From: Nyssa sinensis
Taxonomy: Eukaryota > Streptophyta > Magnoliopsida > Cornales > Nyssaceae
Length of the DNA: 64,000 nt
Direction: 5' to 3'
Assembly (NCBI GenBank): GCA_008638375.1
Contig: CM018031.1
Span: 2,641,001 to 2,705,000, forward strand
The translations under genes were made by a program, and so were the position numbers. This document shows, piece after piece, positions 26,601-38,700 of this stretch (positions are counted from its first letter, which is position 1; each line of letters opens with the position of its first letter). Under the pieces are notes generated by a model. That model saw only the letters and a list, made by a program, of their open reading frames with translations. It made no database searches and was not told the DNA's origin.

Positions 26601-26724
26601 GATGTTTAATTATAAACGCACATATACGTACGTTGTCTAAATAAATCATTTGTTAACATACTTAAAACTCAAACACTCACTCTCTCTCTCTCTCTCAACA
26701 TGTATATGTATACATACATACAGA
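23651..26724. other. Intergenic DNA, no supported gene
   Basis: AT-rich. 24090-24340 has many GGCCCA/TGGGC/AGCCCAA words on both strands, of the kind found in plant promoters (site II elements) and in some retroelement debris; no gene follows it. No convincing coding frame. Confidence 0.45.
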
Positions 26725-26910
26725 GAGAGACACAAATGTGCATACGTAATTTAAATAATTAAAGACCGTTATAATAATATATAAAGAGAGACACAAATGT
26801 GCATACGTAGTTTAAATAATTAAAGACCGTTATAATAATATATAGAGAGAGAGACACAAATGTGCATATGTAGTTTAAATAATTAAAGACCGTTATAATA
26901 ATTTATATTC
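26725..26910. repeat. Tandem repeat, about 3 x 62 bp
   Basis: Three copies of a unit starting GAGAGACACAAATGTGCAT and containing TTTAAATAATTAAAGACCGT. Copies start at about 26725, 26786 and 26848 (steps of 61 and 63) and differ at only a few positions. Confidence 0.9.
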
Positions 26911-27507
26911 CGTCAATCTCTTATCTCCTAACATTTTGCTATACAATTCACCTATAAAGTGATACTGTGTGTCTACAGAATAATCAAAGCTCAGTCTAAG
27001 TCAAAACTCATCTATCCATAGTAGGATTAAGCATATGACCTTTACAGCTTATAGATCGGAAGCCCATGTAACTCTTAGACTCACATCGAGCTCGAAAGAC
27101 ACTATGAACACTCACAAGAGGATTTCGAGCTTATCGCCGTCTTAAGCACCCTACCGATCTGATGATAAGAAAACAGTATTCAATAAGGAAATTGTCATTC
27201 ATGCGCAGTGTTCAACATGATAATTGTCACTTTCTGATGATTAAATCCTTACTTTCACGACTCCATATCCTAATCAAATTGAAAAATTCACAGCTTATAA
27301 ATAAAGTCCTAAGGTGCATTTTTTATTTCATGCTCATTCAATTACAAGTATTTTAATTTAGTTTATTAATTTTATCATCGAAGCGACTACCGTTGAAACC
27401 AACCGGAGCCAACCCGATGGCCCTCTAATCTCTTTCTTTAAGTGTTTAACAGGCAAAAAAAATAGAGTCCTCACTAATCAGAAAGTGCAACACCAATATA
27501 CACACAC

Positions 27508-27585
27508 GATGGAAATACTATTAACTAATGAGAAGCAATATCAACGATGGAAATGCTATTAACTAATGAGAAGCAATATCAACAA
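27508..27585. repeat. Tandem duplication, 2 x 38 bp
   Basis: GATGGAAAT(A/G)CTATTAACTA followed by ATGAGAAGCAATATCAAC is present twice, at 27508 and 27546. Confidence 0.85.
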
Positions 27586-27821
27586 TGCAAAGCATACCGG
27601 GAAAGAAATTCGAAGAGGGTGTTTGATTAATAAATTTAAATTTATCTTAATTAAACAGATTATGAACTTGCTACGAAGGCCTTTTTCTAGATTAAAGTTG
27701 GTATCAGATTCAAATTTGGTGAAAAGTAGCTGCACTCTTTGGATTTTCCACATCCATCTTTTCCCAAATATTTTTTAAATTATATTTCCACTCAAAAGCA
27801 GTCAACCCTAAGCAAATAGTC

Positions 27822-27871
<50 letters not shown>

Positions 27872-29744
27872 AGAGAGACACACACACACAGAGTTTTAGC
27901 TTTTAACAGATCGTGAATCACGTGAATGATTTTTTTATTTTAAAGGGAAATTTACATTTTTATCTCAAATAGTGTCTACTTCACTTCACTTTAATTGAAA
28001 ACACAAATATGGATAAATTTGTTAGCGCACAACATACTGTATTAGCAATCATCGATAAAGATAAAAAAACAAAATTGAGCTAAGTTTCAATTTATTTTTA
28101 ATCTGTAAAATTCTTTTTTTTTTTATTATTTTTTTATGGTCATTAGAAAACAAGGGAAAACAAGAACAATAAGAAATCAAAATAATAAGAGAAATCTAGA
28201 TTAATATTGAATAAGAGGAGAAATTTTTAAGTGGTTCCAGATCATTAGTCATGTATCAGAAGTTGATACGTATATAATATGTCATCTTTTAAGAGAAAAA
28301 TTCAACTTTCGTGTATTTCGGTAACTTCTGATTAGTTGGATAATCTCATTGAATTGAACATTATCAAACCTCCTTAACACTACTTTTAAGATGTCTTCAA
28401 AGACAGTTCTATCTTTTACGAGCTAATCTAATGGCCGATGCCTAATTCAGCTAGTTCAATTAACTAATTCTATTACTTTTAAACCTAATCCAAAAGACTT
28501 AAAAACATTTTGAGGGAAAAAAATACTTCCTTATAAAAATATTGTACGGATTGAAATTCTTTTTATATTGTATGGGATTCAATTATTTCACGTTAAATAA
28601 TTGTGACTATTGTATCTAACTCTTTGCACGAATTATTTGTATTAAATATAATATTAAGATCATATTAAAGTATGATAAATATATTTATTTTAAATAATTG
28701 ATTAAGAGATATTATGAATAAGTAAGTATATATATATAATTATTTTATTTTATTTTATTATAACAATAAAATTTAATCTTTAAATTTTAACAAGTGTATA
28801 TAAATACAAAGAAAATTCAAACTGCGATAAACGTAAACTTGGTTTTTTGTCATTCTATCAAAATTATTTGTATAAAATATACCAAGAGTCGGGATGTTAC
28901 GACAGTTGTCACGGGTGCTATAGCGGCCTTCAGATGGTACTGGCACTATGAGACGTTGGATCAAGGACCATCATGACACAACTTACACAGGCCCCATCAT
29001 GTCCGCATCGAACGGTCCAAAATCATGATATTACACCAATACAAGGAATATCTGACCGTACAAAATCATTTTGTTCCAATTTTATTTTATTTTTCTTATG
29101 TCTTCACCAGTTTTAGAAAAACCAACGTGTGTTAAGACATCACAAGTGTGGAATCGCACATCTCCAAGTGGGACCCACTCTCCGACCGTCATGATGATTC
29201 TTACCAAGACCGTAATTTTCCACTATTTTAAGGGTAGAAAAATTAGGAATACCAAAAGTACAGTGGCATTTCCGTAGATCCCAAGAAGATTACGTAGACT
29301 GATCCATCTAATTACCTCTTAACCTCTCGATTAGCAAAAAGATTAATCCTTCTTTAACTTTTACCCCCCAAATCTCTGTATATTTTCATACAGATAAACG
29401 TGTATGTATATATATATGTGTGTGTATGTGCAAATATTATTTTTATATGTATATTTTTTGCTTTGTTTCTTTACCTTCTCTTCAGCCATCAGTTTCTTCG
29501 ATTTGGTGATCTGCTTTCTCAGAAAAGGAAAGGTATTGATCTTTGTTCATGAGCTAATTGAGGTCACTGTTAAGTGGCCAATGGCTGGAAATTTTCTAGT
29601 GAGAATTCTAGAGAGAGCGAGAGAGTGATTGAATGGGATTTTCTTTGAGATTGGGTTGTGAGATGATGAGCAGTTATTGTTAAAAGGTTGAGCTATATAT
29701 ATTGTTTGGGCTTTTGGGTTTTCTGTGATTTGTTTGGATTTGAT
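27586..29744. other. Intergenic DNA and PBL27 upstream region
   Basis: Contains a (TA)n run at 27826-27868 and otherwise AT-rich DNA. From about 28900 the sequence is less AT-rich and is the probable promoter and 5' UTR of the kinase gene at 29745. No TATA box can be assigned with confidence. Confidence 0.45.
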
Positions 29745-32700
29745 ATGGGTGGGTGTTTTCAATGCTTTGGATCATCAAACAAGGAAGGAAATAGTGTGAA
29801 AGAAGCGGCAAAGAAGGACTCTGTAAAGGAAGGTTCAGCTGCTCAGTCTCACCGTGTGAACAGAGTCAGTTCAGGTAGCAATTTTATTTTTTTTTTCTTT
29901 TCAGAAGAAAAAAAGAAGGAAGCTTTTTTTGTACATATTCTATGAGTTTTTTTTTTTTTTTTTTTTTGTGGTTTTGTGTGTGTGTGTTTTTTTTTTATTG
30001 TTTTGAACAGTGGTTATGCTTTGGGTATGTTGATTTTTGTCCTTTGGGGTTTTCTTTAGTATATTGATTATACCTTTTCGTTAGAATTTCTCATAGTTTG
30101 ATCTGATTCATCTTTGGTTGTTTGTTCGGTTTGGGCGTTCGGTGAATTGGGGTTTTCTAGATTTATTTTCACAGCTCATTGATGATTTTTTCTACTTTGG
30201 ATTTGATTGTAGCCTTTGCTCTTTGATTTTCTCGATGTTGATAATAAGTATTATGGGGATCTGTTTTTAATTTTAGAATTCCCATATAATTTGCCTTTTA
30301 ATGTTAACATTTTCTATTAATGGACTGATTGCTGAATGTCACAGAAAACTGGATTCTTATGAGTGCCTTCCAATTTCCTAACTGTCATTTGAATGTAATG
30401 CTTTGTCCATCAACTAATCAGCTGAAATACAATATTAAATGAAATAAAAATTGGAAATTAATGTTGAATGACCAACGATGCTGAATGCTGTTTCACAATT
30501 GGACAATTGTGCATTCAACATATCAAGCTAAGCCCCAAAGGGTTGCTCAAGTGGAAGCACAAGCTGAGATAAGCGCTTCATGAAGCGTAGGTCTCTAGTT
30601 CAAATCCGCAGAGTGTGTATCCCCTCGGAAGGCCAGCTCAGGGTCCTTTGTGGCTTAGTAATTACCTGGTGTGGTTGGGATTGGGGGGACCGCTGTACCT
30701 GTGGGATTAGTCTGGCAAAAGCCCTGGACACCCGCATCACCCACAAAAAAAAAAAAACATATCAAGCTCGAATAGCTCTTCATGCAAGGGAAATCTGAAT
30801 GAATAGTTTATTATGCTTTTTGAATTTGAATCTCTATGCCTCATAGTGTGCTTAATTATAGTTTACAATTAAATGTTCGAAAATTACTTATCAAAAAAAT
30901 TATAGATTACAATATATACATTTTATTTTGGTTTATTGGAGGGTAATGTCAATTGGAAGTTGAAGTAGAGCCACCAGTAATGGTAAATGTTGTTTCACAA
31001 ATTGCCAATTTTGCATTCAACATAAGGAGCTTGGGTGACTCTTCATGTAAGGGAAATCCAAAAGAATAGTGCATTATGCATTTTGAGTTTGAAAAGTATA
31101 ATCCACTGTATGTTGAATTGTACTTTATAATTTAAACATTTTACTTTGGTGTTCGAGTAATGAATGCTTACTCTTTCATTCACAATTTATATGTTTTACT
31201 TGGTGTATGAAAAAAAAATATTTGTTCCCTTATTCTTTATTTGGCCCTTATACTCTATCTGACTCTCTTCTTTATATAGATAAATCAAAATCACGGAGTG
31301 GTTCTGATCCTAAGAAAGAACCAGCAGTCCCAAAAGATGGAACCACGGCACATATTGCTGCACAGACATTTACATTTCGGGAGCTTGCTACTGCCACAAA
31401 GAACTTTAAACCAGAGTGTCTGCTAGGTGAAGGTGGGTTTGGACGTGTTTACAAGGGTCACTTGGAAAGCACAGGACAGGTAAGTTTTGATTGGTTTAAT
31501 ATGGAGGTCATACCCACCGAAAGATGCTTTTTGGTTCAGTTCCATCTCTACTATATGTTATGATTTGGATTTGAATGAGCACCAAGAAGTATCACATGTT
31601 CTTATATTTTGCCTCCCGACCTTCTACTTCAAAATTTTACTGTCAAAGAATATTAAAGACTCCTTGTTTTCACTTTAGTGACTTTTGGTTGGGTGAGATA
31701 ATTATAATTGCAGGTAGTTGCTGTAAAACAGCTGGACCGAAATGGCCTTCAAGGAAACAGAGAATTTTTGGTGGAGGTTCTCATGCTTAGCCTCTTACAT
31801 CATCCAAACCTCGTCAACTTGATAGGTTATTGTGCTGATGGAGACCAGCGCCTCCTTGTTTATGAGTTTATGCCATTGGGATCTTTGGAGGATCATTTAC
31901 ACGGTTAGATTGCATGCCTTTTATGCTACAGTTGTTAAATCCATAACATAGATACTTAACTTTCGGCACGCAATTCAGTTTTTGCTATTACTTGATTTAA
32001 CATGAAACTTGAAGTGCGTATTTAGGAAGACTTGTTATCATATTTAGGGGGGCTTCTTTTTAGTGTGTGTTATGTGCTAGCATGTTATTTTTTCTGCAAT
32101 GATTTGTGAGCTTATATAAACTGAATAGATTCTTAGGTTTGCAATATTATTAATTATGTAATAAAATGGATTAATGTGGTTATTCAATTAGTGATTAGCC
32201 TTTTAGGACTTCAGTATGCTATATAGCAGTGAAAACCTTGTTCCTGATTTCTTTTTAAATATATGCCAACATGTATATATACTTCTGCCTATGCATGTAT
32301 GACTCTCTCAGTTGTATAAATCAGTCGTGTAGCTCTGAAATTGAGTAAGCCTTATGAATGGTTTGCAAACCAAATATTACATGGTTAGACTGACGTAGTT
32401 GATGGCTGTGATTGAATCTTTGCCTTAATGATATTTAGTGGAGCTTTTTTTTTACTGAGAAAATGAGTGCAAACTCTTGAAATCATGGAATACTAACATA
32501 TCGCTGAGCTTGAGTTGTTAAGTCTAATTACGTGTGACATTTATATCTTAACTACATGCTTATTCTTAAACTTCATTTCCATGACCACAATATTGGTTAA
32601 CCTTTTTAGTGCGAGCTACTACAACTCGTAAGGAGAAACTTTCCCACCCCATATACAGTATTATATATATATTGCTTTTTCAAAAAGAGGGGGGTAGCAG

Positions 32701-35700
32701 TAGGGCTATGTTGCATATTTAAAATGTCTGAAATAACTTCGGAGGACACAACACAACACAGATATAGGTGGAAATATACTTATAACAATGATGAGAAAAA
32801 GAGAGTAGTTTTGAAACATGTCTCCGTACATACCTTATAAGTGGTGTCCAAAGAAAAAGGAGAAAAAAGAATTTATACTTCACAAAGCTCCTTTGTATAC
32901 TTTATTTGCTTCTTTGCTTCACATACATTTCAAAACAAGTGAGGTGCCATGTTGAAGATGCTACATTATGCACCATGTTGGGTCCTAAGATTCAAGAATC
33001 TGATAATCTTCCCTTAAGAAACATGCCATACAACTCATTTCACTGAAAAACTTAAGAGACGCATTCACACTAGTCTATCTCCCCCTCAATGTGAAGAATG
33101 AATGCAGTATCAAATGCTTGTGCTTAACTTTCAACAATTCTTCATTCTCAAACCACCTTCTATTTATCTCCTTCCAAATACACTAAAAAAAGTATAGAGG
33201 AGCTATATTTCAAAAGCAAGATAGACTCTTAATTGGGCACCCACCAAACCAACCATTTAGGAGTTTTCCTTACAGACTTTGGGAAAACCTACTGAACCCC
33301 AAATAATTATATGAGCACACTCTATGGTCCCATCACCATTGAGCGATGTAAATTAAGATGATTTAAATTGAACCCTCTTTCATTCACACAATTTTTTATT
33401 TTGACCCCCCAATTTTGGAGCATCCTGCTTTCATGGAATTCCCTTACCTCACTAAGAAATTGATGTTTTGAACCAAATGTCTTCTTTTGTTCCATGGGAT
33501 GTTCAATCTGGAAGCTCGGTTAGGAATATCTTTTTGGACAAGAAATGGCTAGTGAACTCCAAGTTATCATGTGCTTCCTATGGTGTTTCACCATGTAGTG
33601 CTGCATGGTTGGTTGAGGCAGAGTCAGCAATTATGATATAGTTCTTCTCATTCTAGTGCCACATCTTTGCTTCAGGGAGCAAAATTTTGAGAAGTTCGCT
33701 GGTATTCTTAGTGGTTTGACTTTAACCTCAAAGTTCTTCTCACTCTAAGTGGCATGAGTCTTAACAAAAAAAAAATGTGGCTCGGTATGTCAGACTGGAT
33801 GGAATGCTGTGATGGTTTGACTTTTGTTGAATCAAATGGTACGTTCAAGCTTATTTCTAGCTTCCACTAAGCTAGATTGTCAATCACCAAATATACTTTG
33901 AGGTTATACTGCTAAATGTCTTACTAAAACAATTTGTAAATTTGCTATAATTATACACTTCTAGTAGAATTGCTGGAAAGTACCCCTAGGTCCACAAGTT
34001 GCAATAATTCAACCAATCTATGGGAACAATGAGTCAGTCACAGATGATTGTTCTGGGCTTTTCATTCTCTTCCTTTTTTGTCATGCAGTCACTTTGTCGT
34101 CTTAGCACTAGCCCATAGGCTTGGCTACACACACACATAAATACTAGATTGGGTGGAATGAACATGTGGCCCACTTAGTCACTGCAAATGATTCCTCCCC
34201 CCCTCCCCCCACCCCCCCTTCTCTCTGGTGTTTTGGAGGGTGGAGTGGGGTGAAAGGTGAATAATATTGCACTGTAAGACCAATTGTTGTTGTGGCACGA
34301 TCATACTAGGTAATGATTGTAAAACAAAATGTCTACCATAGGTTCTCAAATGGCCTTAAATTGGATAGCTTTAGGTGCCTTGGATAACCCTTTGGAATTT
34401 AAGTGAATGTTAAATGCAAAAATTAGCATCTGCCACCTGATCTAAGACTGGTGCTCTCTCTCTTTAAAGGTTGGGATGGTGATTAGACAAGTTGAAATAT
34501 TTTTCATCAATAACTGTGGCAATTTTATGCTTGCAAATGCTAGATACAAGGTAGAATTAGATTAGAATCTAGGCGGAGTGATAGTTTCACTTACATTCTT
34601 GTGAATGCTAGATACAAGGTTGATGGTCGTGAGACTCCAGGTGAAGTGATGGTGATGTTAATGAAAATTTTCTATGATATATCAATTTGGAGGAAGGATC
34701 TTCCTAGCCAAAATTGTCTTTTTCGGGTGGATGGCTTTGCTTGGGAAGATAATTGAGTATGATAATCTTATTTTATTATAGTCAATTGGTGTTGTCTATA
34801 TACAACGAAATACAGACATTCTGTTTTGGCTCACATGTCCATATTGGACACCGAGACTTTCGGACACTTTCAGGACAAGTATTGGACAGGCAAAAAAAAA
34901 GTGTCCAATTTTATTTTTTTATTTTTTAAATTTTTGACACTTGCCGGACACGTTAGTATATGTTAGTACACATTTTGGACATGTTTTTTTTTTTTTTTTT
35001 CTATAAATTTTTTTCCCTCCTTTTCACCTCTTCTCCTCAATTTCTTTTGGTTATATTGTGTGTGTGTTCTATGTAGTAGTTAGTAAATATATGTTCTTTT
35101 GGTTATATGTTGTGTGTGTGTGTGTTCTCTGGCTACCTCAAGTGGAACTGGAATCATGGATATTAATGATTAAATGAAAATGTTCTTAAATATTTACTTA
35201 ATAACTTTGCTATTTTAATAATATTTTTTGTGATTTATGTATTTTTATATCAATTTTAATTGAAATAATTTAATTTTTTTATTATATGGTCATATATATA
35301 TAATGCGTCTCTAACGTATCCGTGTTTTACTTTTTTTGAGAAATGTTGTATCCGTGTCTGTCCTTCTTAGTGATTGTGACTGTACAGAAGGAAGGGAGAG
35401 TCAGTTGACCATTTATTGTTGCATTGCTTGGTAGCCAAGCCAGGAATATGTGAGCTCTTCTGCCAAGTGTTTTTGGAGTGTATTGGGTAATGCCTAGATC
35501 CTCAGTAGAACTGCTTTCCATTTGGAGTGGGAGTAAAGTGGTGAACCGAGTGAGAGGTATTTGGAAAGTGGCTCCTTTGTTGTCAGGATTGTTTAGTTTT
35601 ATGCTCCTTTGTACAAGTCCTTCCTATTTCTCTTGATGGTTCCAAGCATCACTCGAATAACCTCCCAAAACTACCCAAATAACCACCTCTTTACTTTGTC

Positions 35701-38700
35701 ACACATCCTTTGCATCAACCTTGGCCTTGAATGGATTGTCACTAGTCTTGACTTGTACAAGGATCTATTTCAACACATGCACGGCAAAATCCATTATTCT
35801 AATTAGCCAAAAAGTTCGTGGTCATTTTTTTGGTATAATTTTGGGTGCAAATATGACCTCACTACGGATAAGAAGATGATTTGTTGTTCCTTTGTGTTTT
35901 TTCTCATGCAACACCAATTAGGATTTATTTTTACCCCTCTGCCCTTTGTCCAAATCCATTGCTCCCACTTGGGAGTAGGGTTCCCCCGGGGGGGGGGGGG
36001 GGGGGGGGGGGGCTCTCTCCTATCCCCGCCCCACCATTATAACAATTTATTTTTGAAAAATTAAAATTAAAAATAATGAACTAATATTGTTACAAATACA
36101 AATCTATATATACATAATATGTGAACACATTGTTGCTTTCCCAACTGGTTAATGATCCTTCCACGCACTTCAAATAAAGCAAGCGGTTAGGAAAAAAAAA
36201 GAGCCAAGCAAGCAAGTCATGCCCCTATCTATCACGGCGCTCCGCCGCTATTCTCTATAGAAAACAGAATAGATTCTCTCTCTTTATCCTATAGCGGGAT
36301 TTTGGGAGGACTTCATATATCCACATATCTAGATCTATATATGTGGGGGCATTTAAAGAGAATATAACAATATTGGAAGAATTTATGTAATTTAAATATA
36401 TAATCGGGGTGGGTTGGAGTACCCAAACCACCCATCCCTGCCCCAAACGTGTATCAGGTTTTAATTTTATCCCCGTTCCCACCCCACCCCATTTGTTTAA
36501 TTGTTTTCTCGCCAATCTCGTACCATTAGGGGCAGGCGGCCATTTTGCTGTCCCTTCCAGGGCGGTTGTAGATATTAACTTATTCAACCTGACCCAAAGT
36601 GCATTTATTTTTAAGTTTTCCAAGAGTTCTGTCGTGGCCTGATATTAAAGAGGAATTAGTGGTGCAAGAAATTCTTGATAATGATGTTTCATGTGCAAGA
36701 TTTATGCCAGGTTTGAAGCATGCTAGATATTTATTGATAACATCAATTGATAAATATCGCTCCTCTTTTCTTTTCTTTTCTTTCTTTCTTTTTTTTTTTT
36801 GGGGGGGGGGACATGGTTGTAACCAATATCAAAGTGATCATGAGCACTGGTGCGCAAATGATTTGTTCAAAGCTTCACCTCAGTGACTGTTGTCAATGTC
36901 GTCCAGTAGAAGTGATCCAAAGTTATTGATAATAATTTTGGGTGAAAGATTTTTTTTATTATATTAATTAATGCTCGTCAGTTTGAAAGTTTCTTTATGT
37001 GGTGTTTTATGTCAAAGTGATCGAGATCGACTGATTACCAGCTAAGTAAGACAGTGCCTTTGCTTCTGGATCACACACACTTCCGTTAGAATAAATTGCT
37101 GTGACTTGTGAGGCAATGGATTCATCATATGGTTGGTGTGAAAATTCTTTTTTTCCTAATTTAATTTGTTACTTTCTTTTGTAACATTCAATTGAATTTG
37201 GCAGCTAATACCAGGCATTCATTCTGTCATCTTAGAAGTAGTTTTATCAGTATGACATGTATGCTTATTTTGGTCTATAAAAAGCTTTGATCATTTGTTA
37301 GCATATTTGCTTTTCTTCCATCATATAGAATGTTCTCTAAATCTTATTTGAGCTAATCTCTCTTAATTGACCTCCTTTACAACATAAGAGATATAGCTGC
37401 AAAAAATTAGCTACAAAACTTTATGTTAGTCATGTTCATTAAGGTGGCATAGCATATGAACTCTCGTAACAATATGTTCCATTGAAATTTGGGACTTGTA
37501 CTATAAAAATAGAAACACACGTCCGATTGTCAACTTTGTTCTTCTGGGTCAAAGTAGTATTGTAGTTTGATTCATCGTCTCCCTTGGGGAAAAAATGGAT
37601 AAGTTTTGGTTTTTGGAGTTATTATTAGCATTTATGAAGGTGTTGAGTTTCCCAGATTTGGATCATCCACTACAGTAACAATAGTAAACCACGGGGACAA
37701 AAGTAAGTCCAAGCAACTATGTAAATTTGTTCATTTTTACTCGATTTGGCTATAAAGGTTTAGTCAACTCCACCAAGAAAACTCCTTAGATGACTATCAA
37801 AGCATCATAGATCAGAGGATATTAAAATTATCCAGTAAAGATGGCTTGGCCACGTCTAATGAAGACTGCAACTGCACTGATAGGGAGTGACCTGATCAAT
37901 AGCGAACGACCAAGGACTTTGGTTGAGGTGATGAGGAGAGAGAATGGTGGCTGATGGCTGCTGGCTGCTGGCTGCTGGCTTATGATTTAATTAAATGTGT
38001 GGTCATAAATATAGTTGAAAGCCGGATTCACATAGCCAACCTACAAAGGCGTTGTTGAATGGAGAGATCAATAACTGGATTACAGAGATACTTGGTGTTG
38101 ATGATGTGAATATTAAAATTTGTGTTTTGGTGACTGCACAAATGGAACAGTTAACAGTTGAACACAAATGGTTTCCGAGCTGCTCTGGCATTCATCTGTA
38201 AAGTTGAAATCTGTACAGGGATAGTAATAGGATCTGAATGAACTTGTTTTTCTAACAAACTTCCAACTGCTATGAAAATCGAACCATATCTATTACATGA
38301 TTGACATTATACCTGGAGACTTGGGACTGCCATACTGTTATGCATCATACTCTGATTTCTGTGCACAAGTCTAACTTTGAAAAGATTTGAGAAATTTCTT
38401 ATAGAGATGCAATATGGGAACATGTATGGCCTAATGTATGGGGATGAATGTGATTTAAGCTGAAATGTTTGCACAAATTGGGGAAAAATCGTTTGATGTC
38501 GTTCATGAAGTGGATGAGCCGGGAGAAGTTTTTCAACTCATTGAACGAGGTACAGGTGTGGTATGAAGATTATGGGTTCTCAGGTGGGAGTTGGAATGGC
38601 TTTGCAACACTCTGGAGGCCTTCTCAGGAGGACGAAAATGGATTGTGTTCCTGATCGGAGTGCACGGACGCAACAGGAGTCTCTTTTTGCGAAAAGGATC

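Noticed and set aside
36255..36642. 122- and 77-residue frames on opposite strands
   Set aside because: They cover a CCCACCCC-rich repeat remnant and show no domain.
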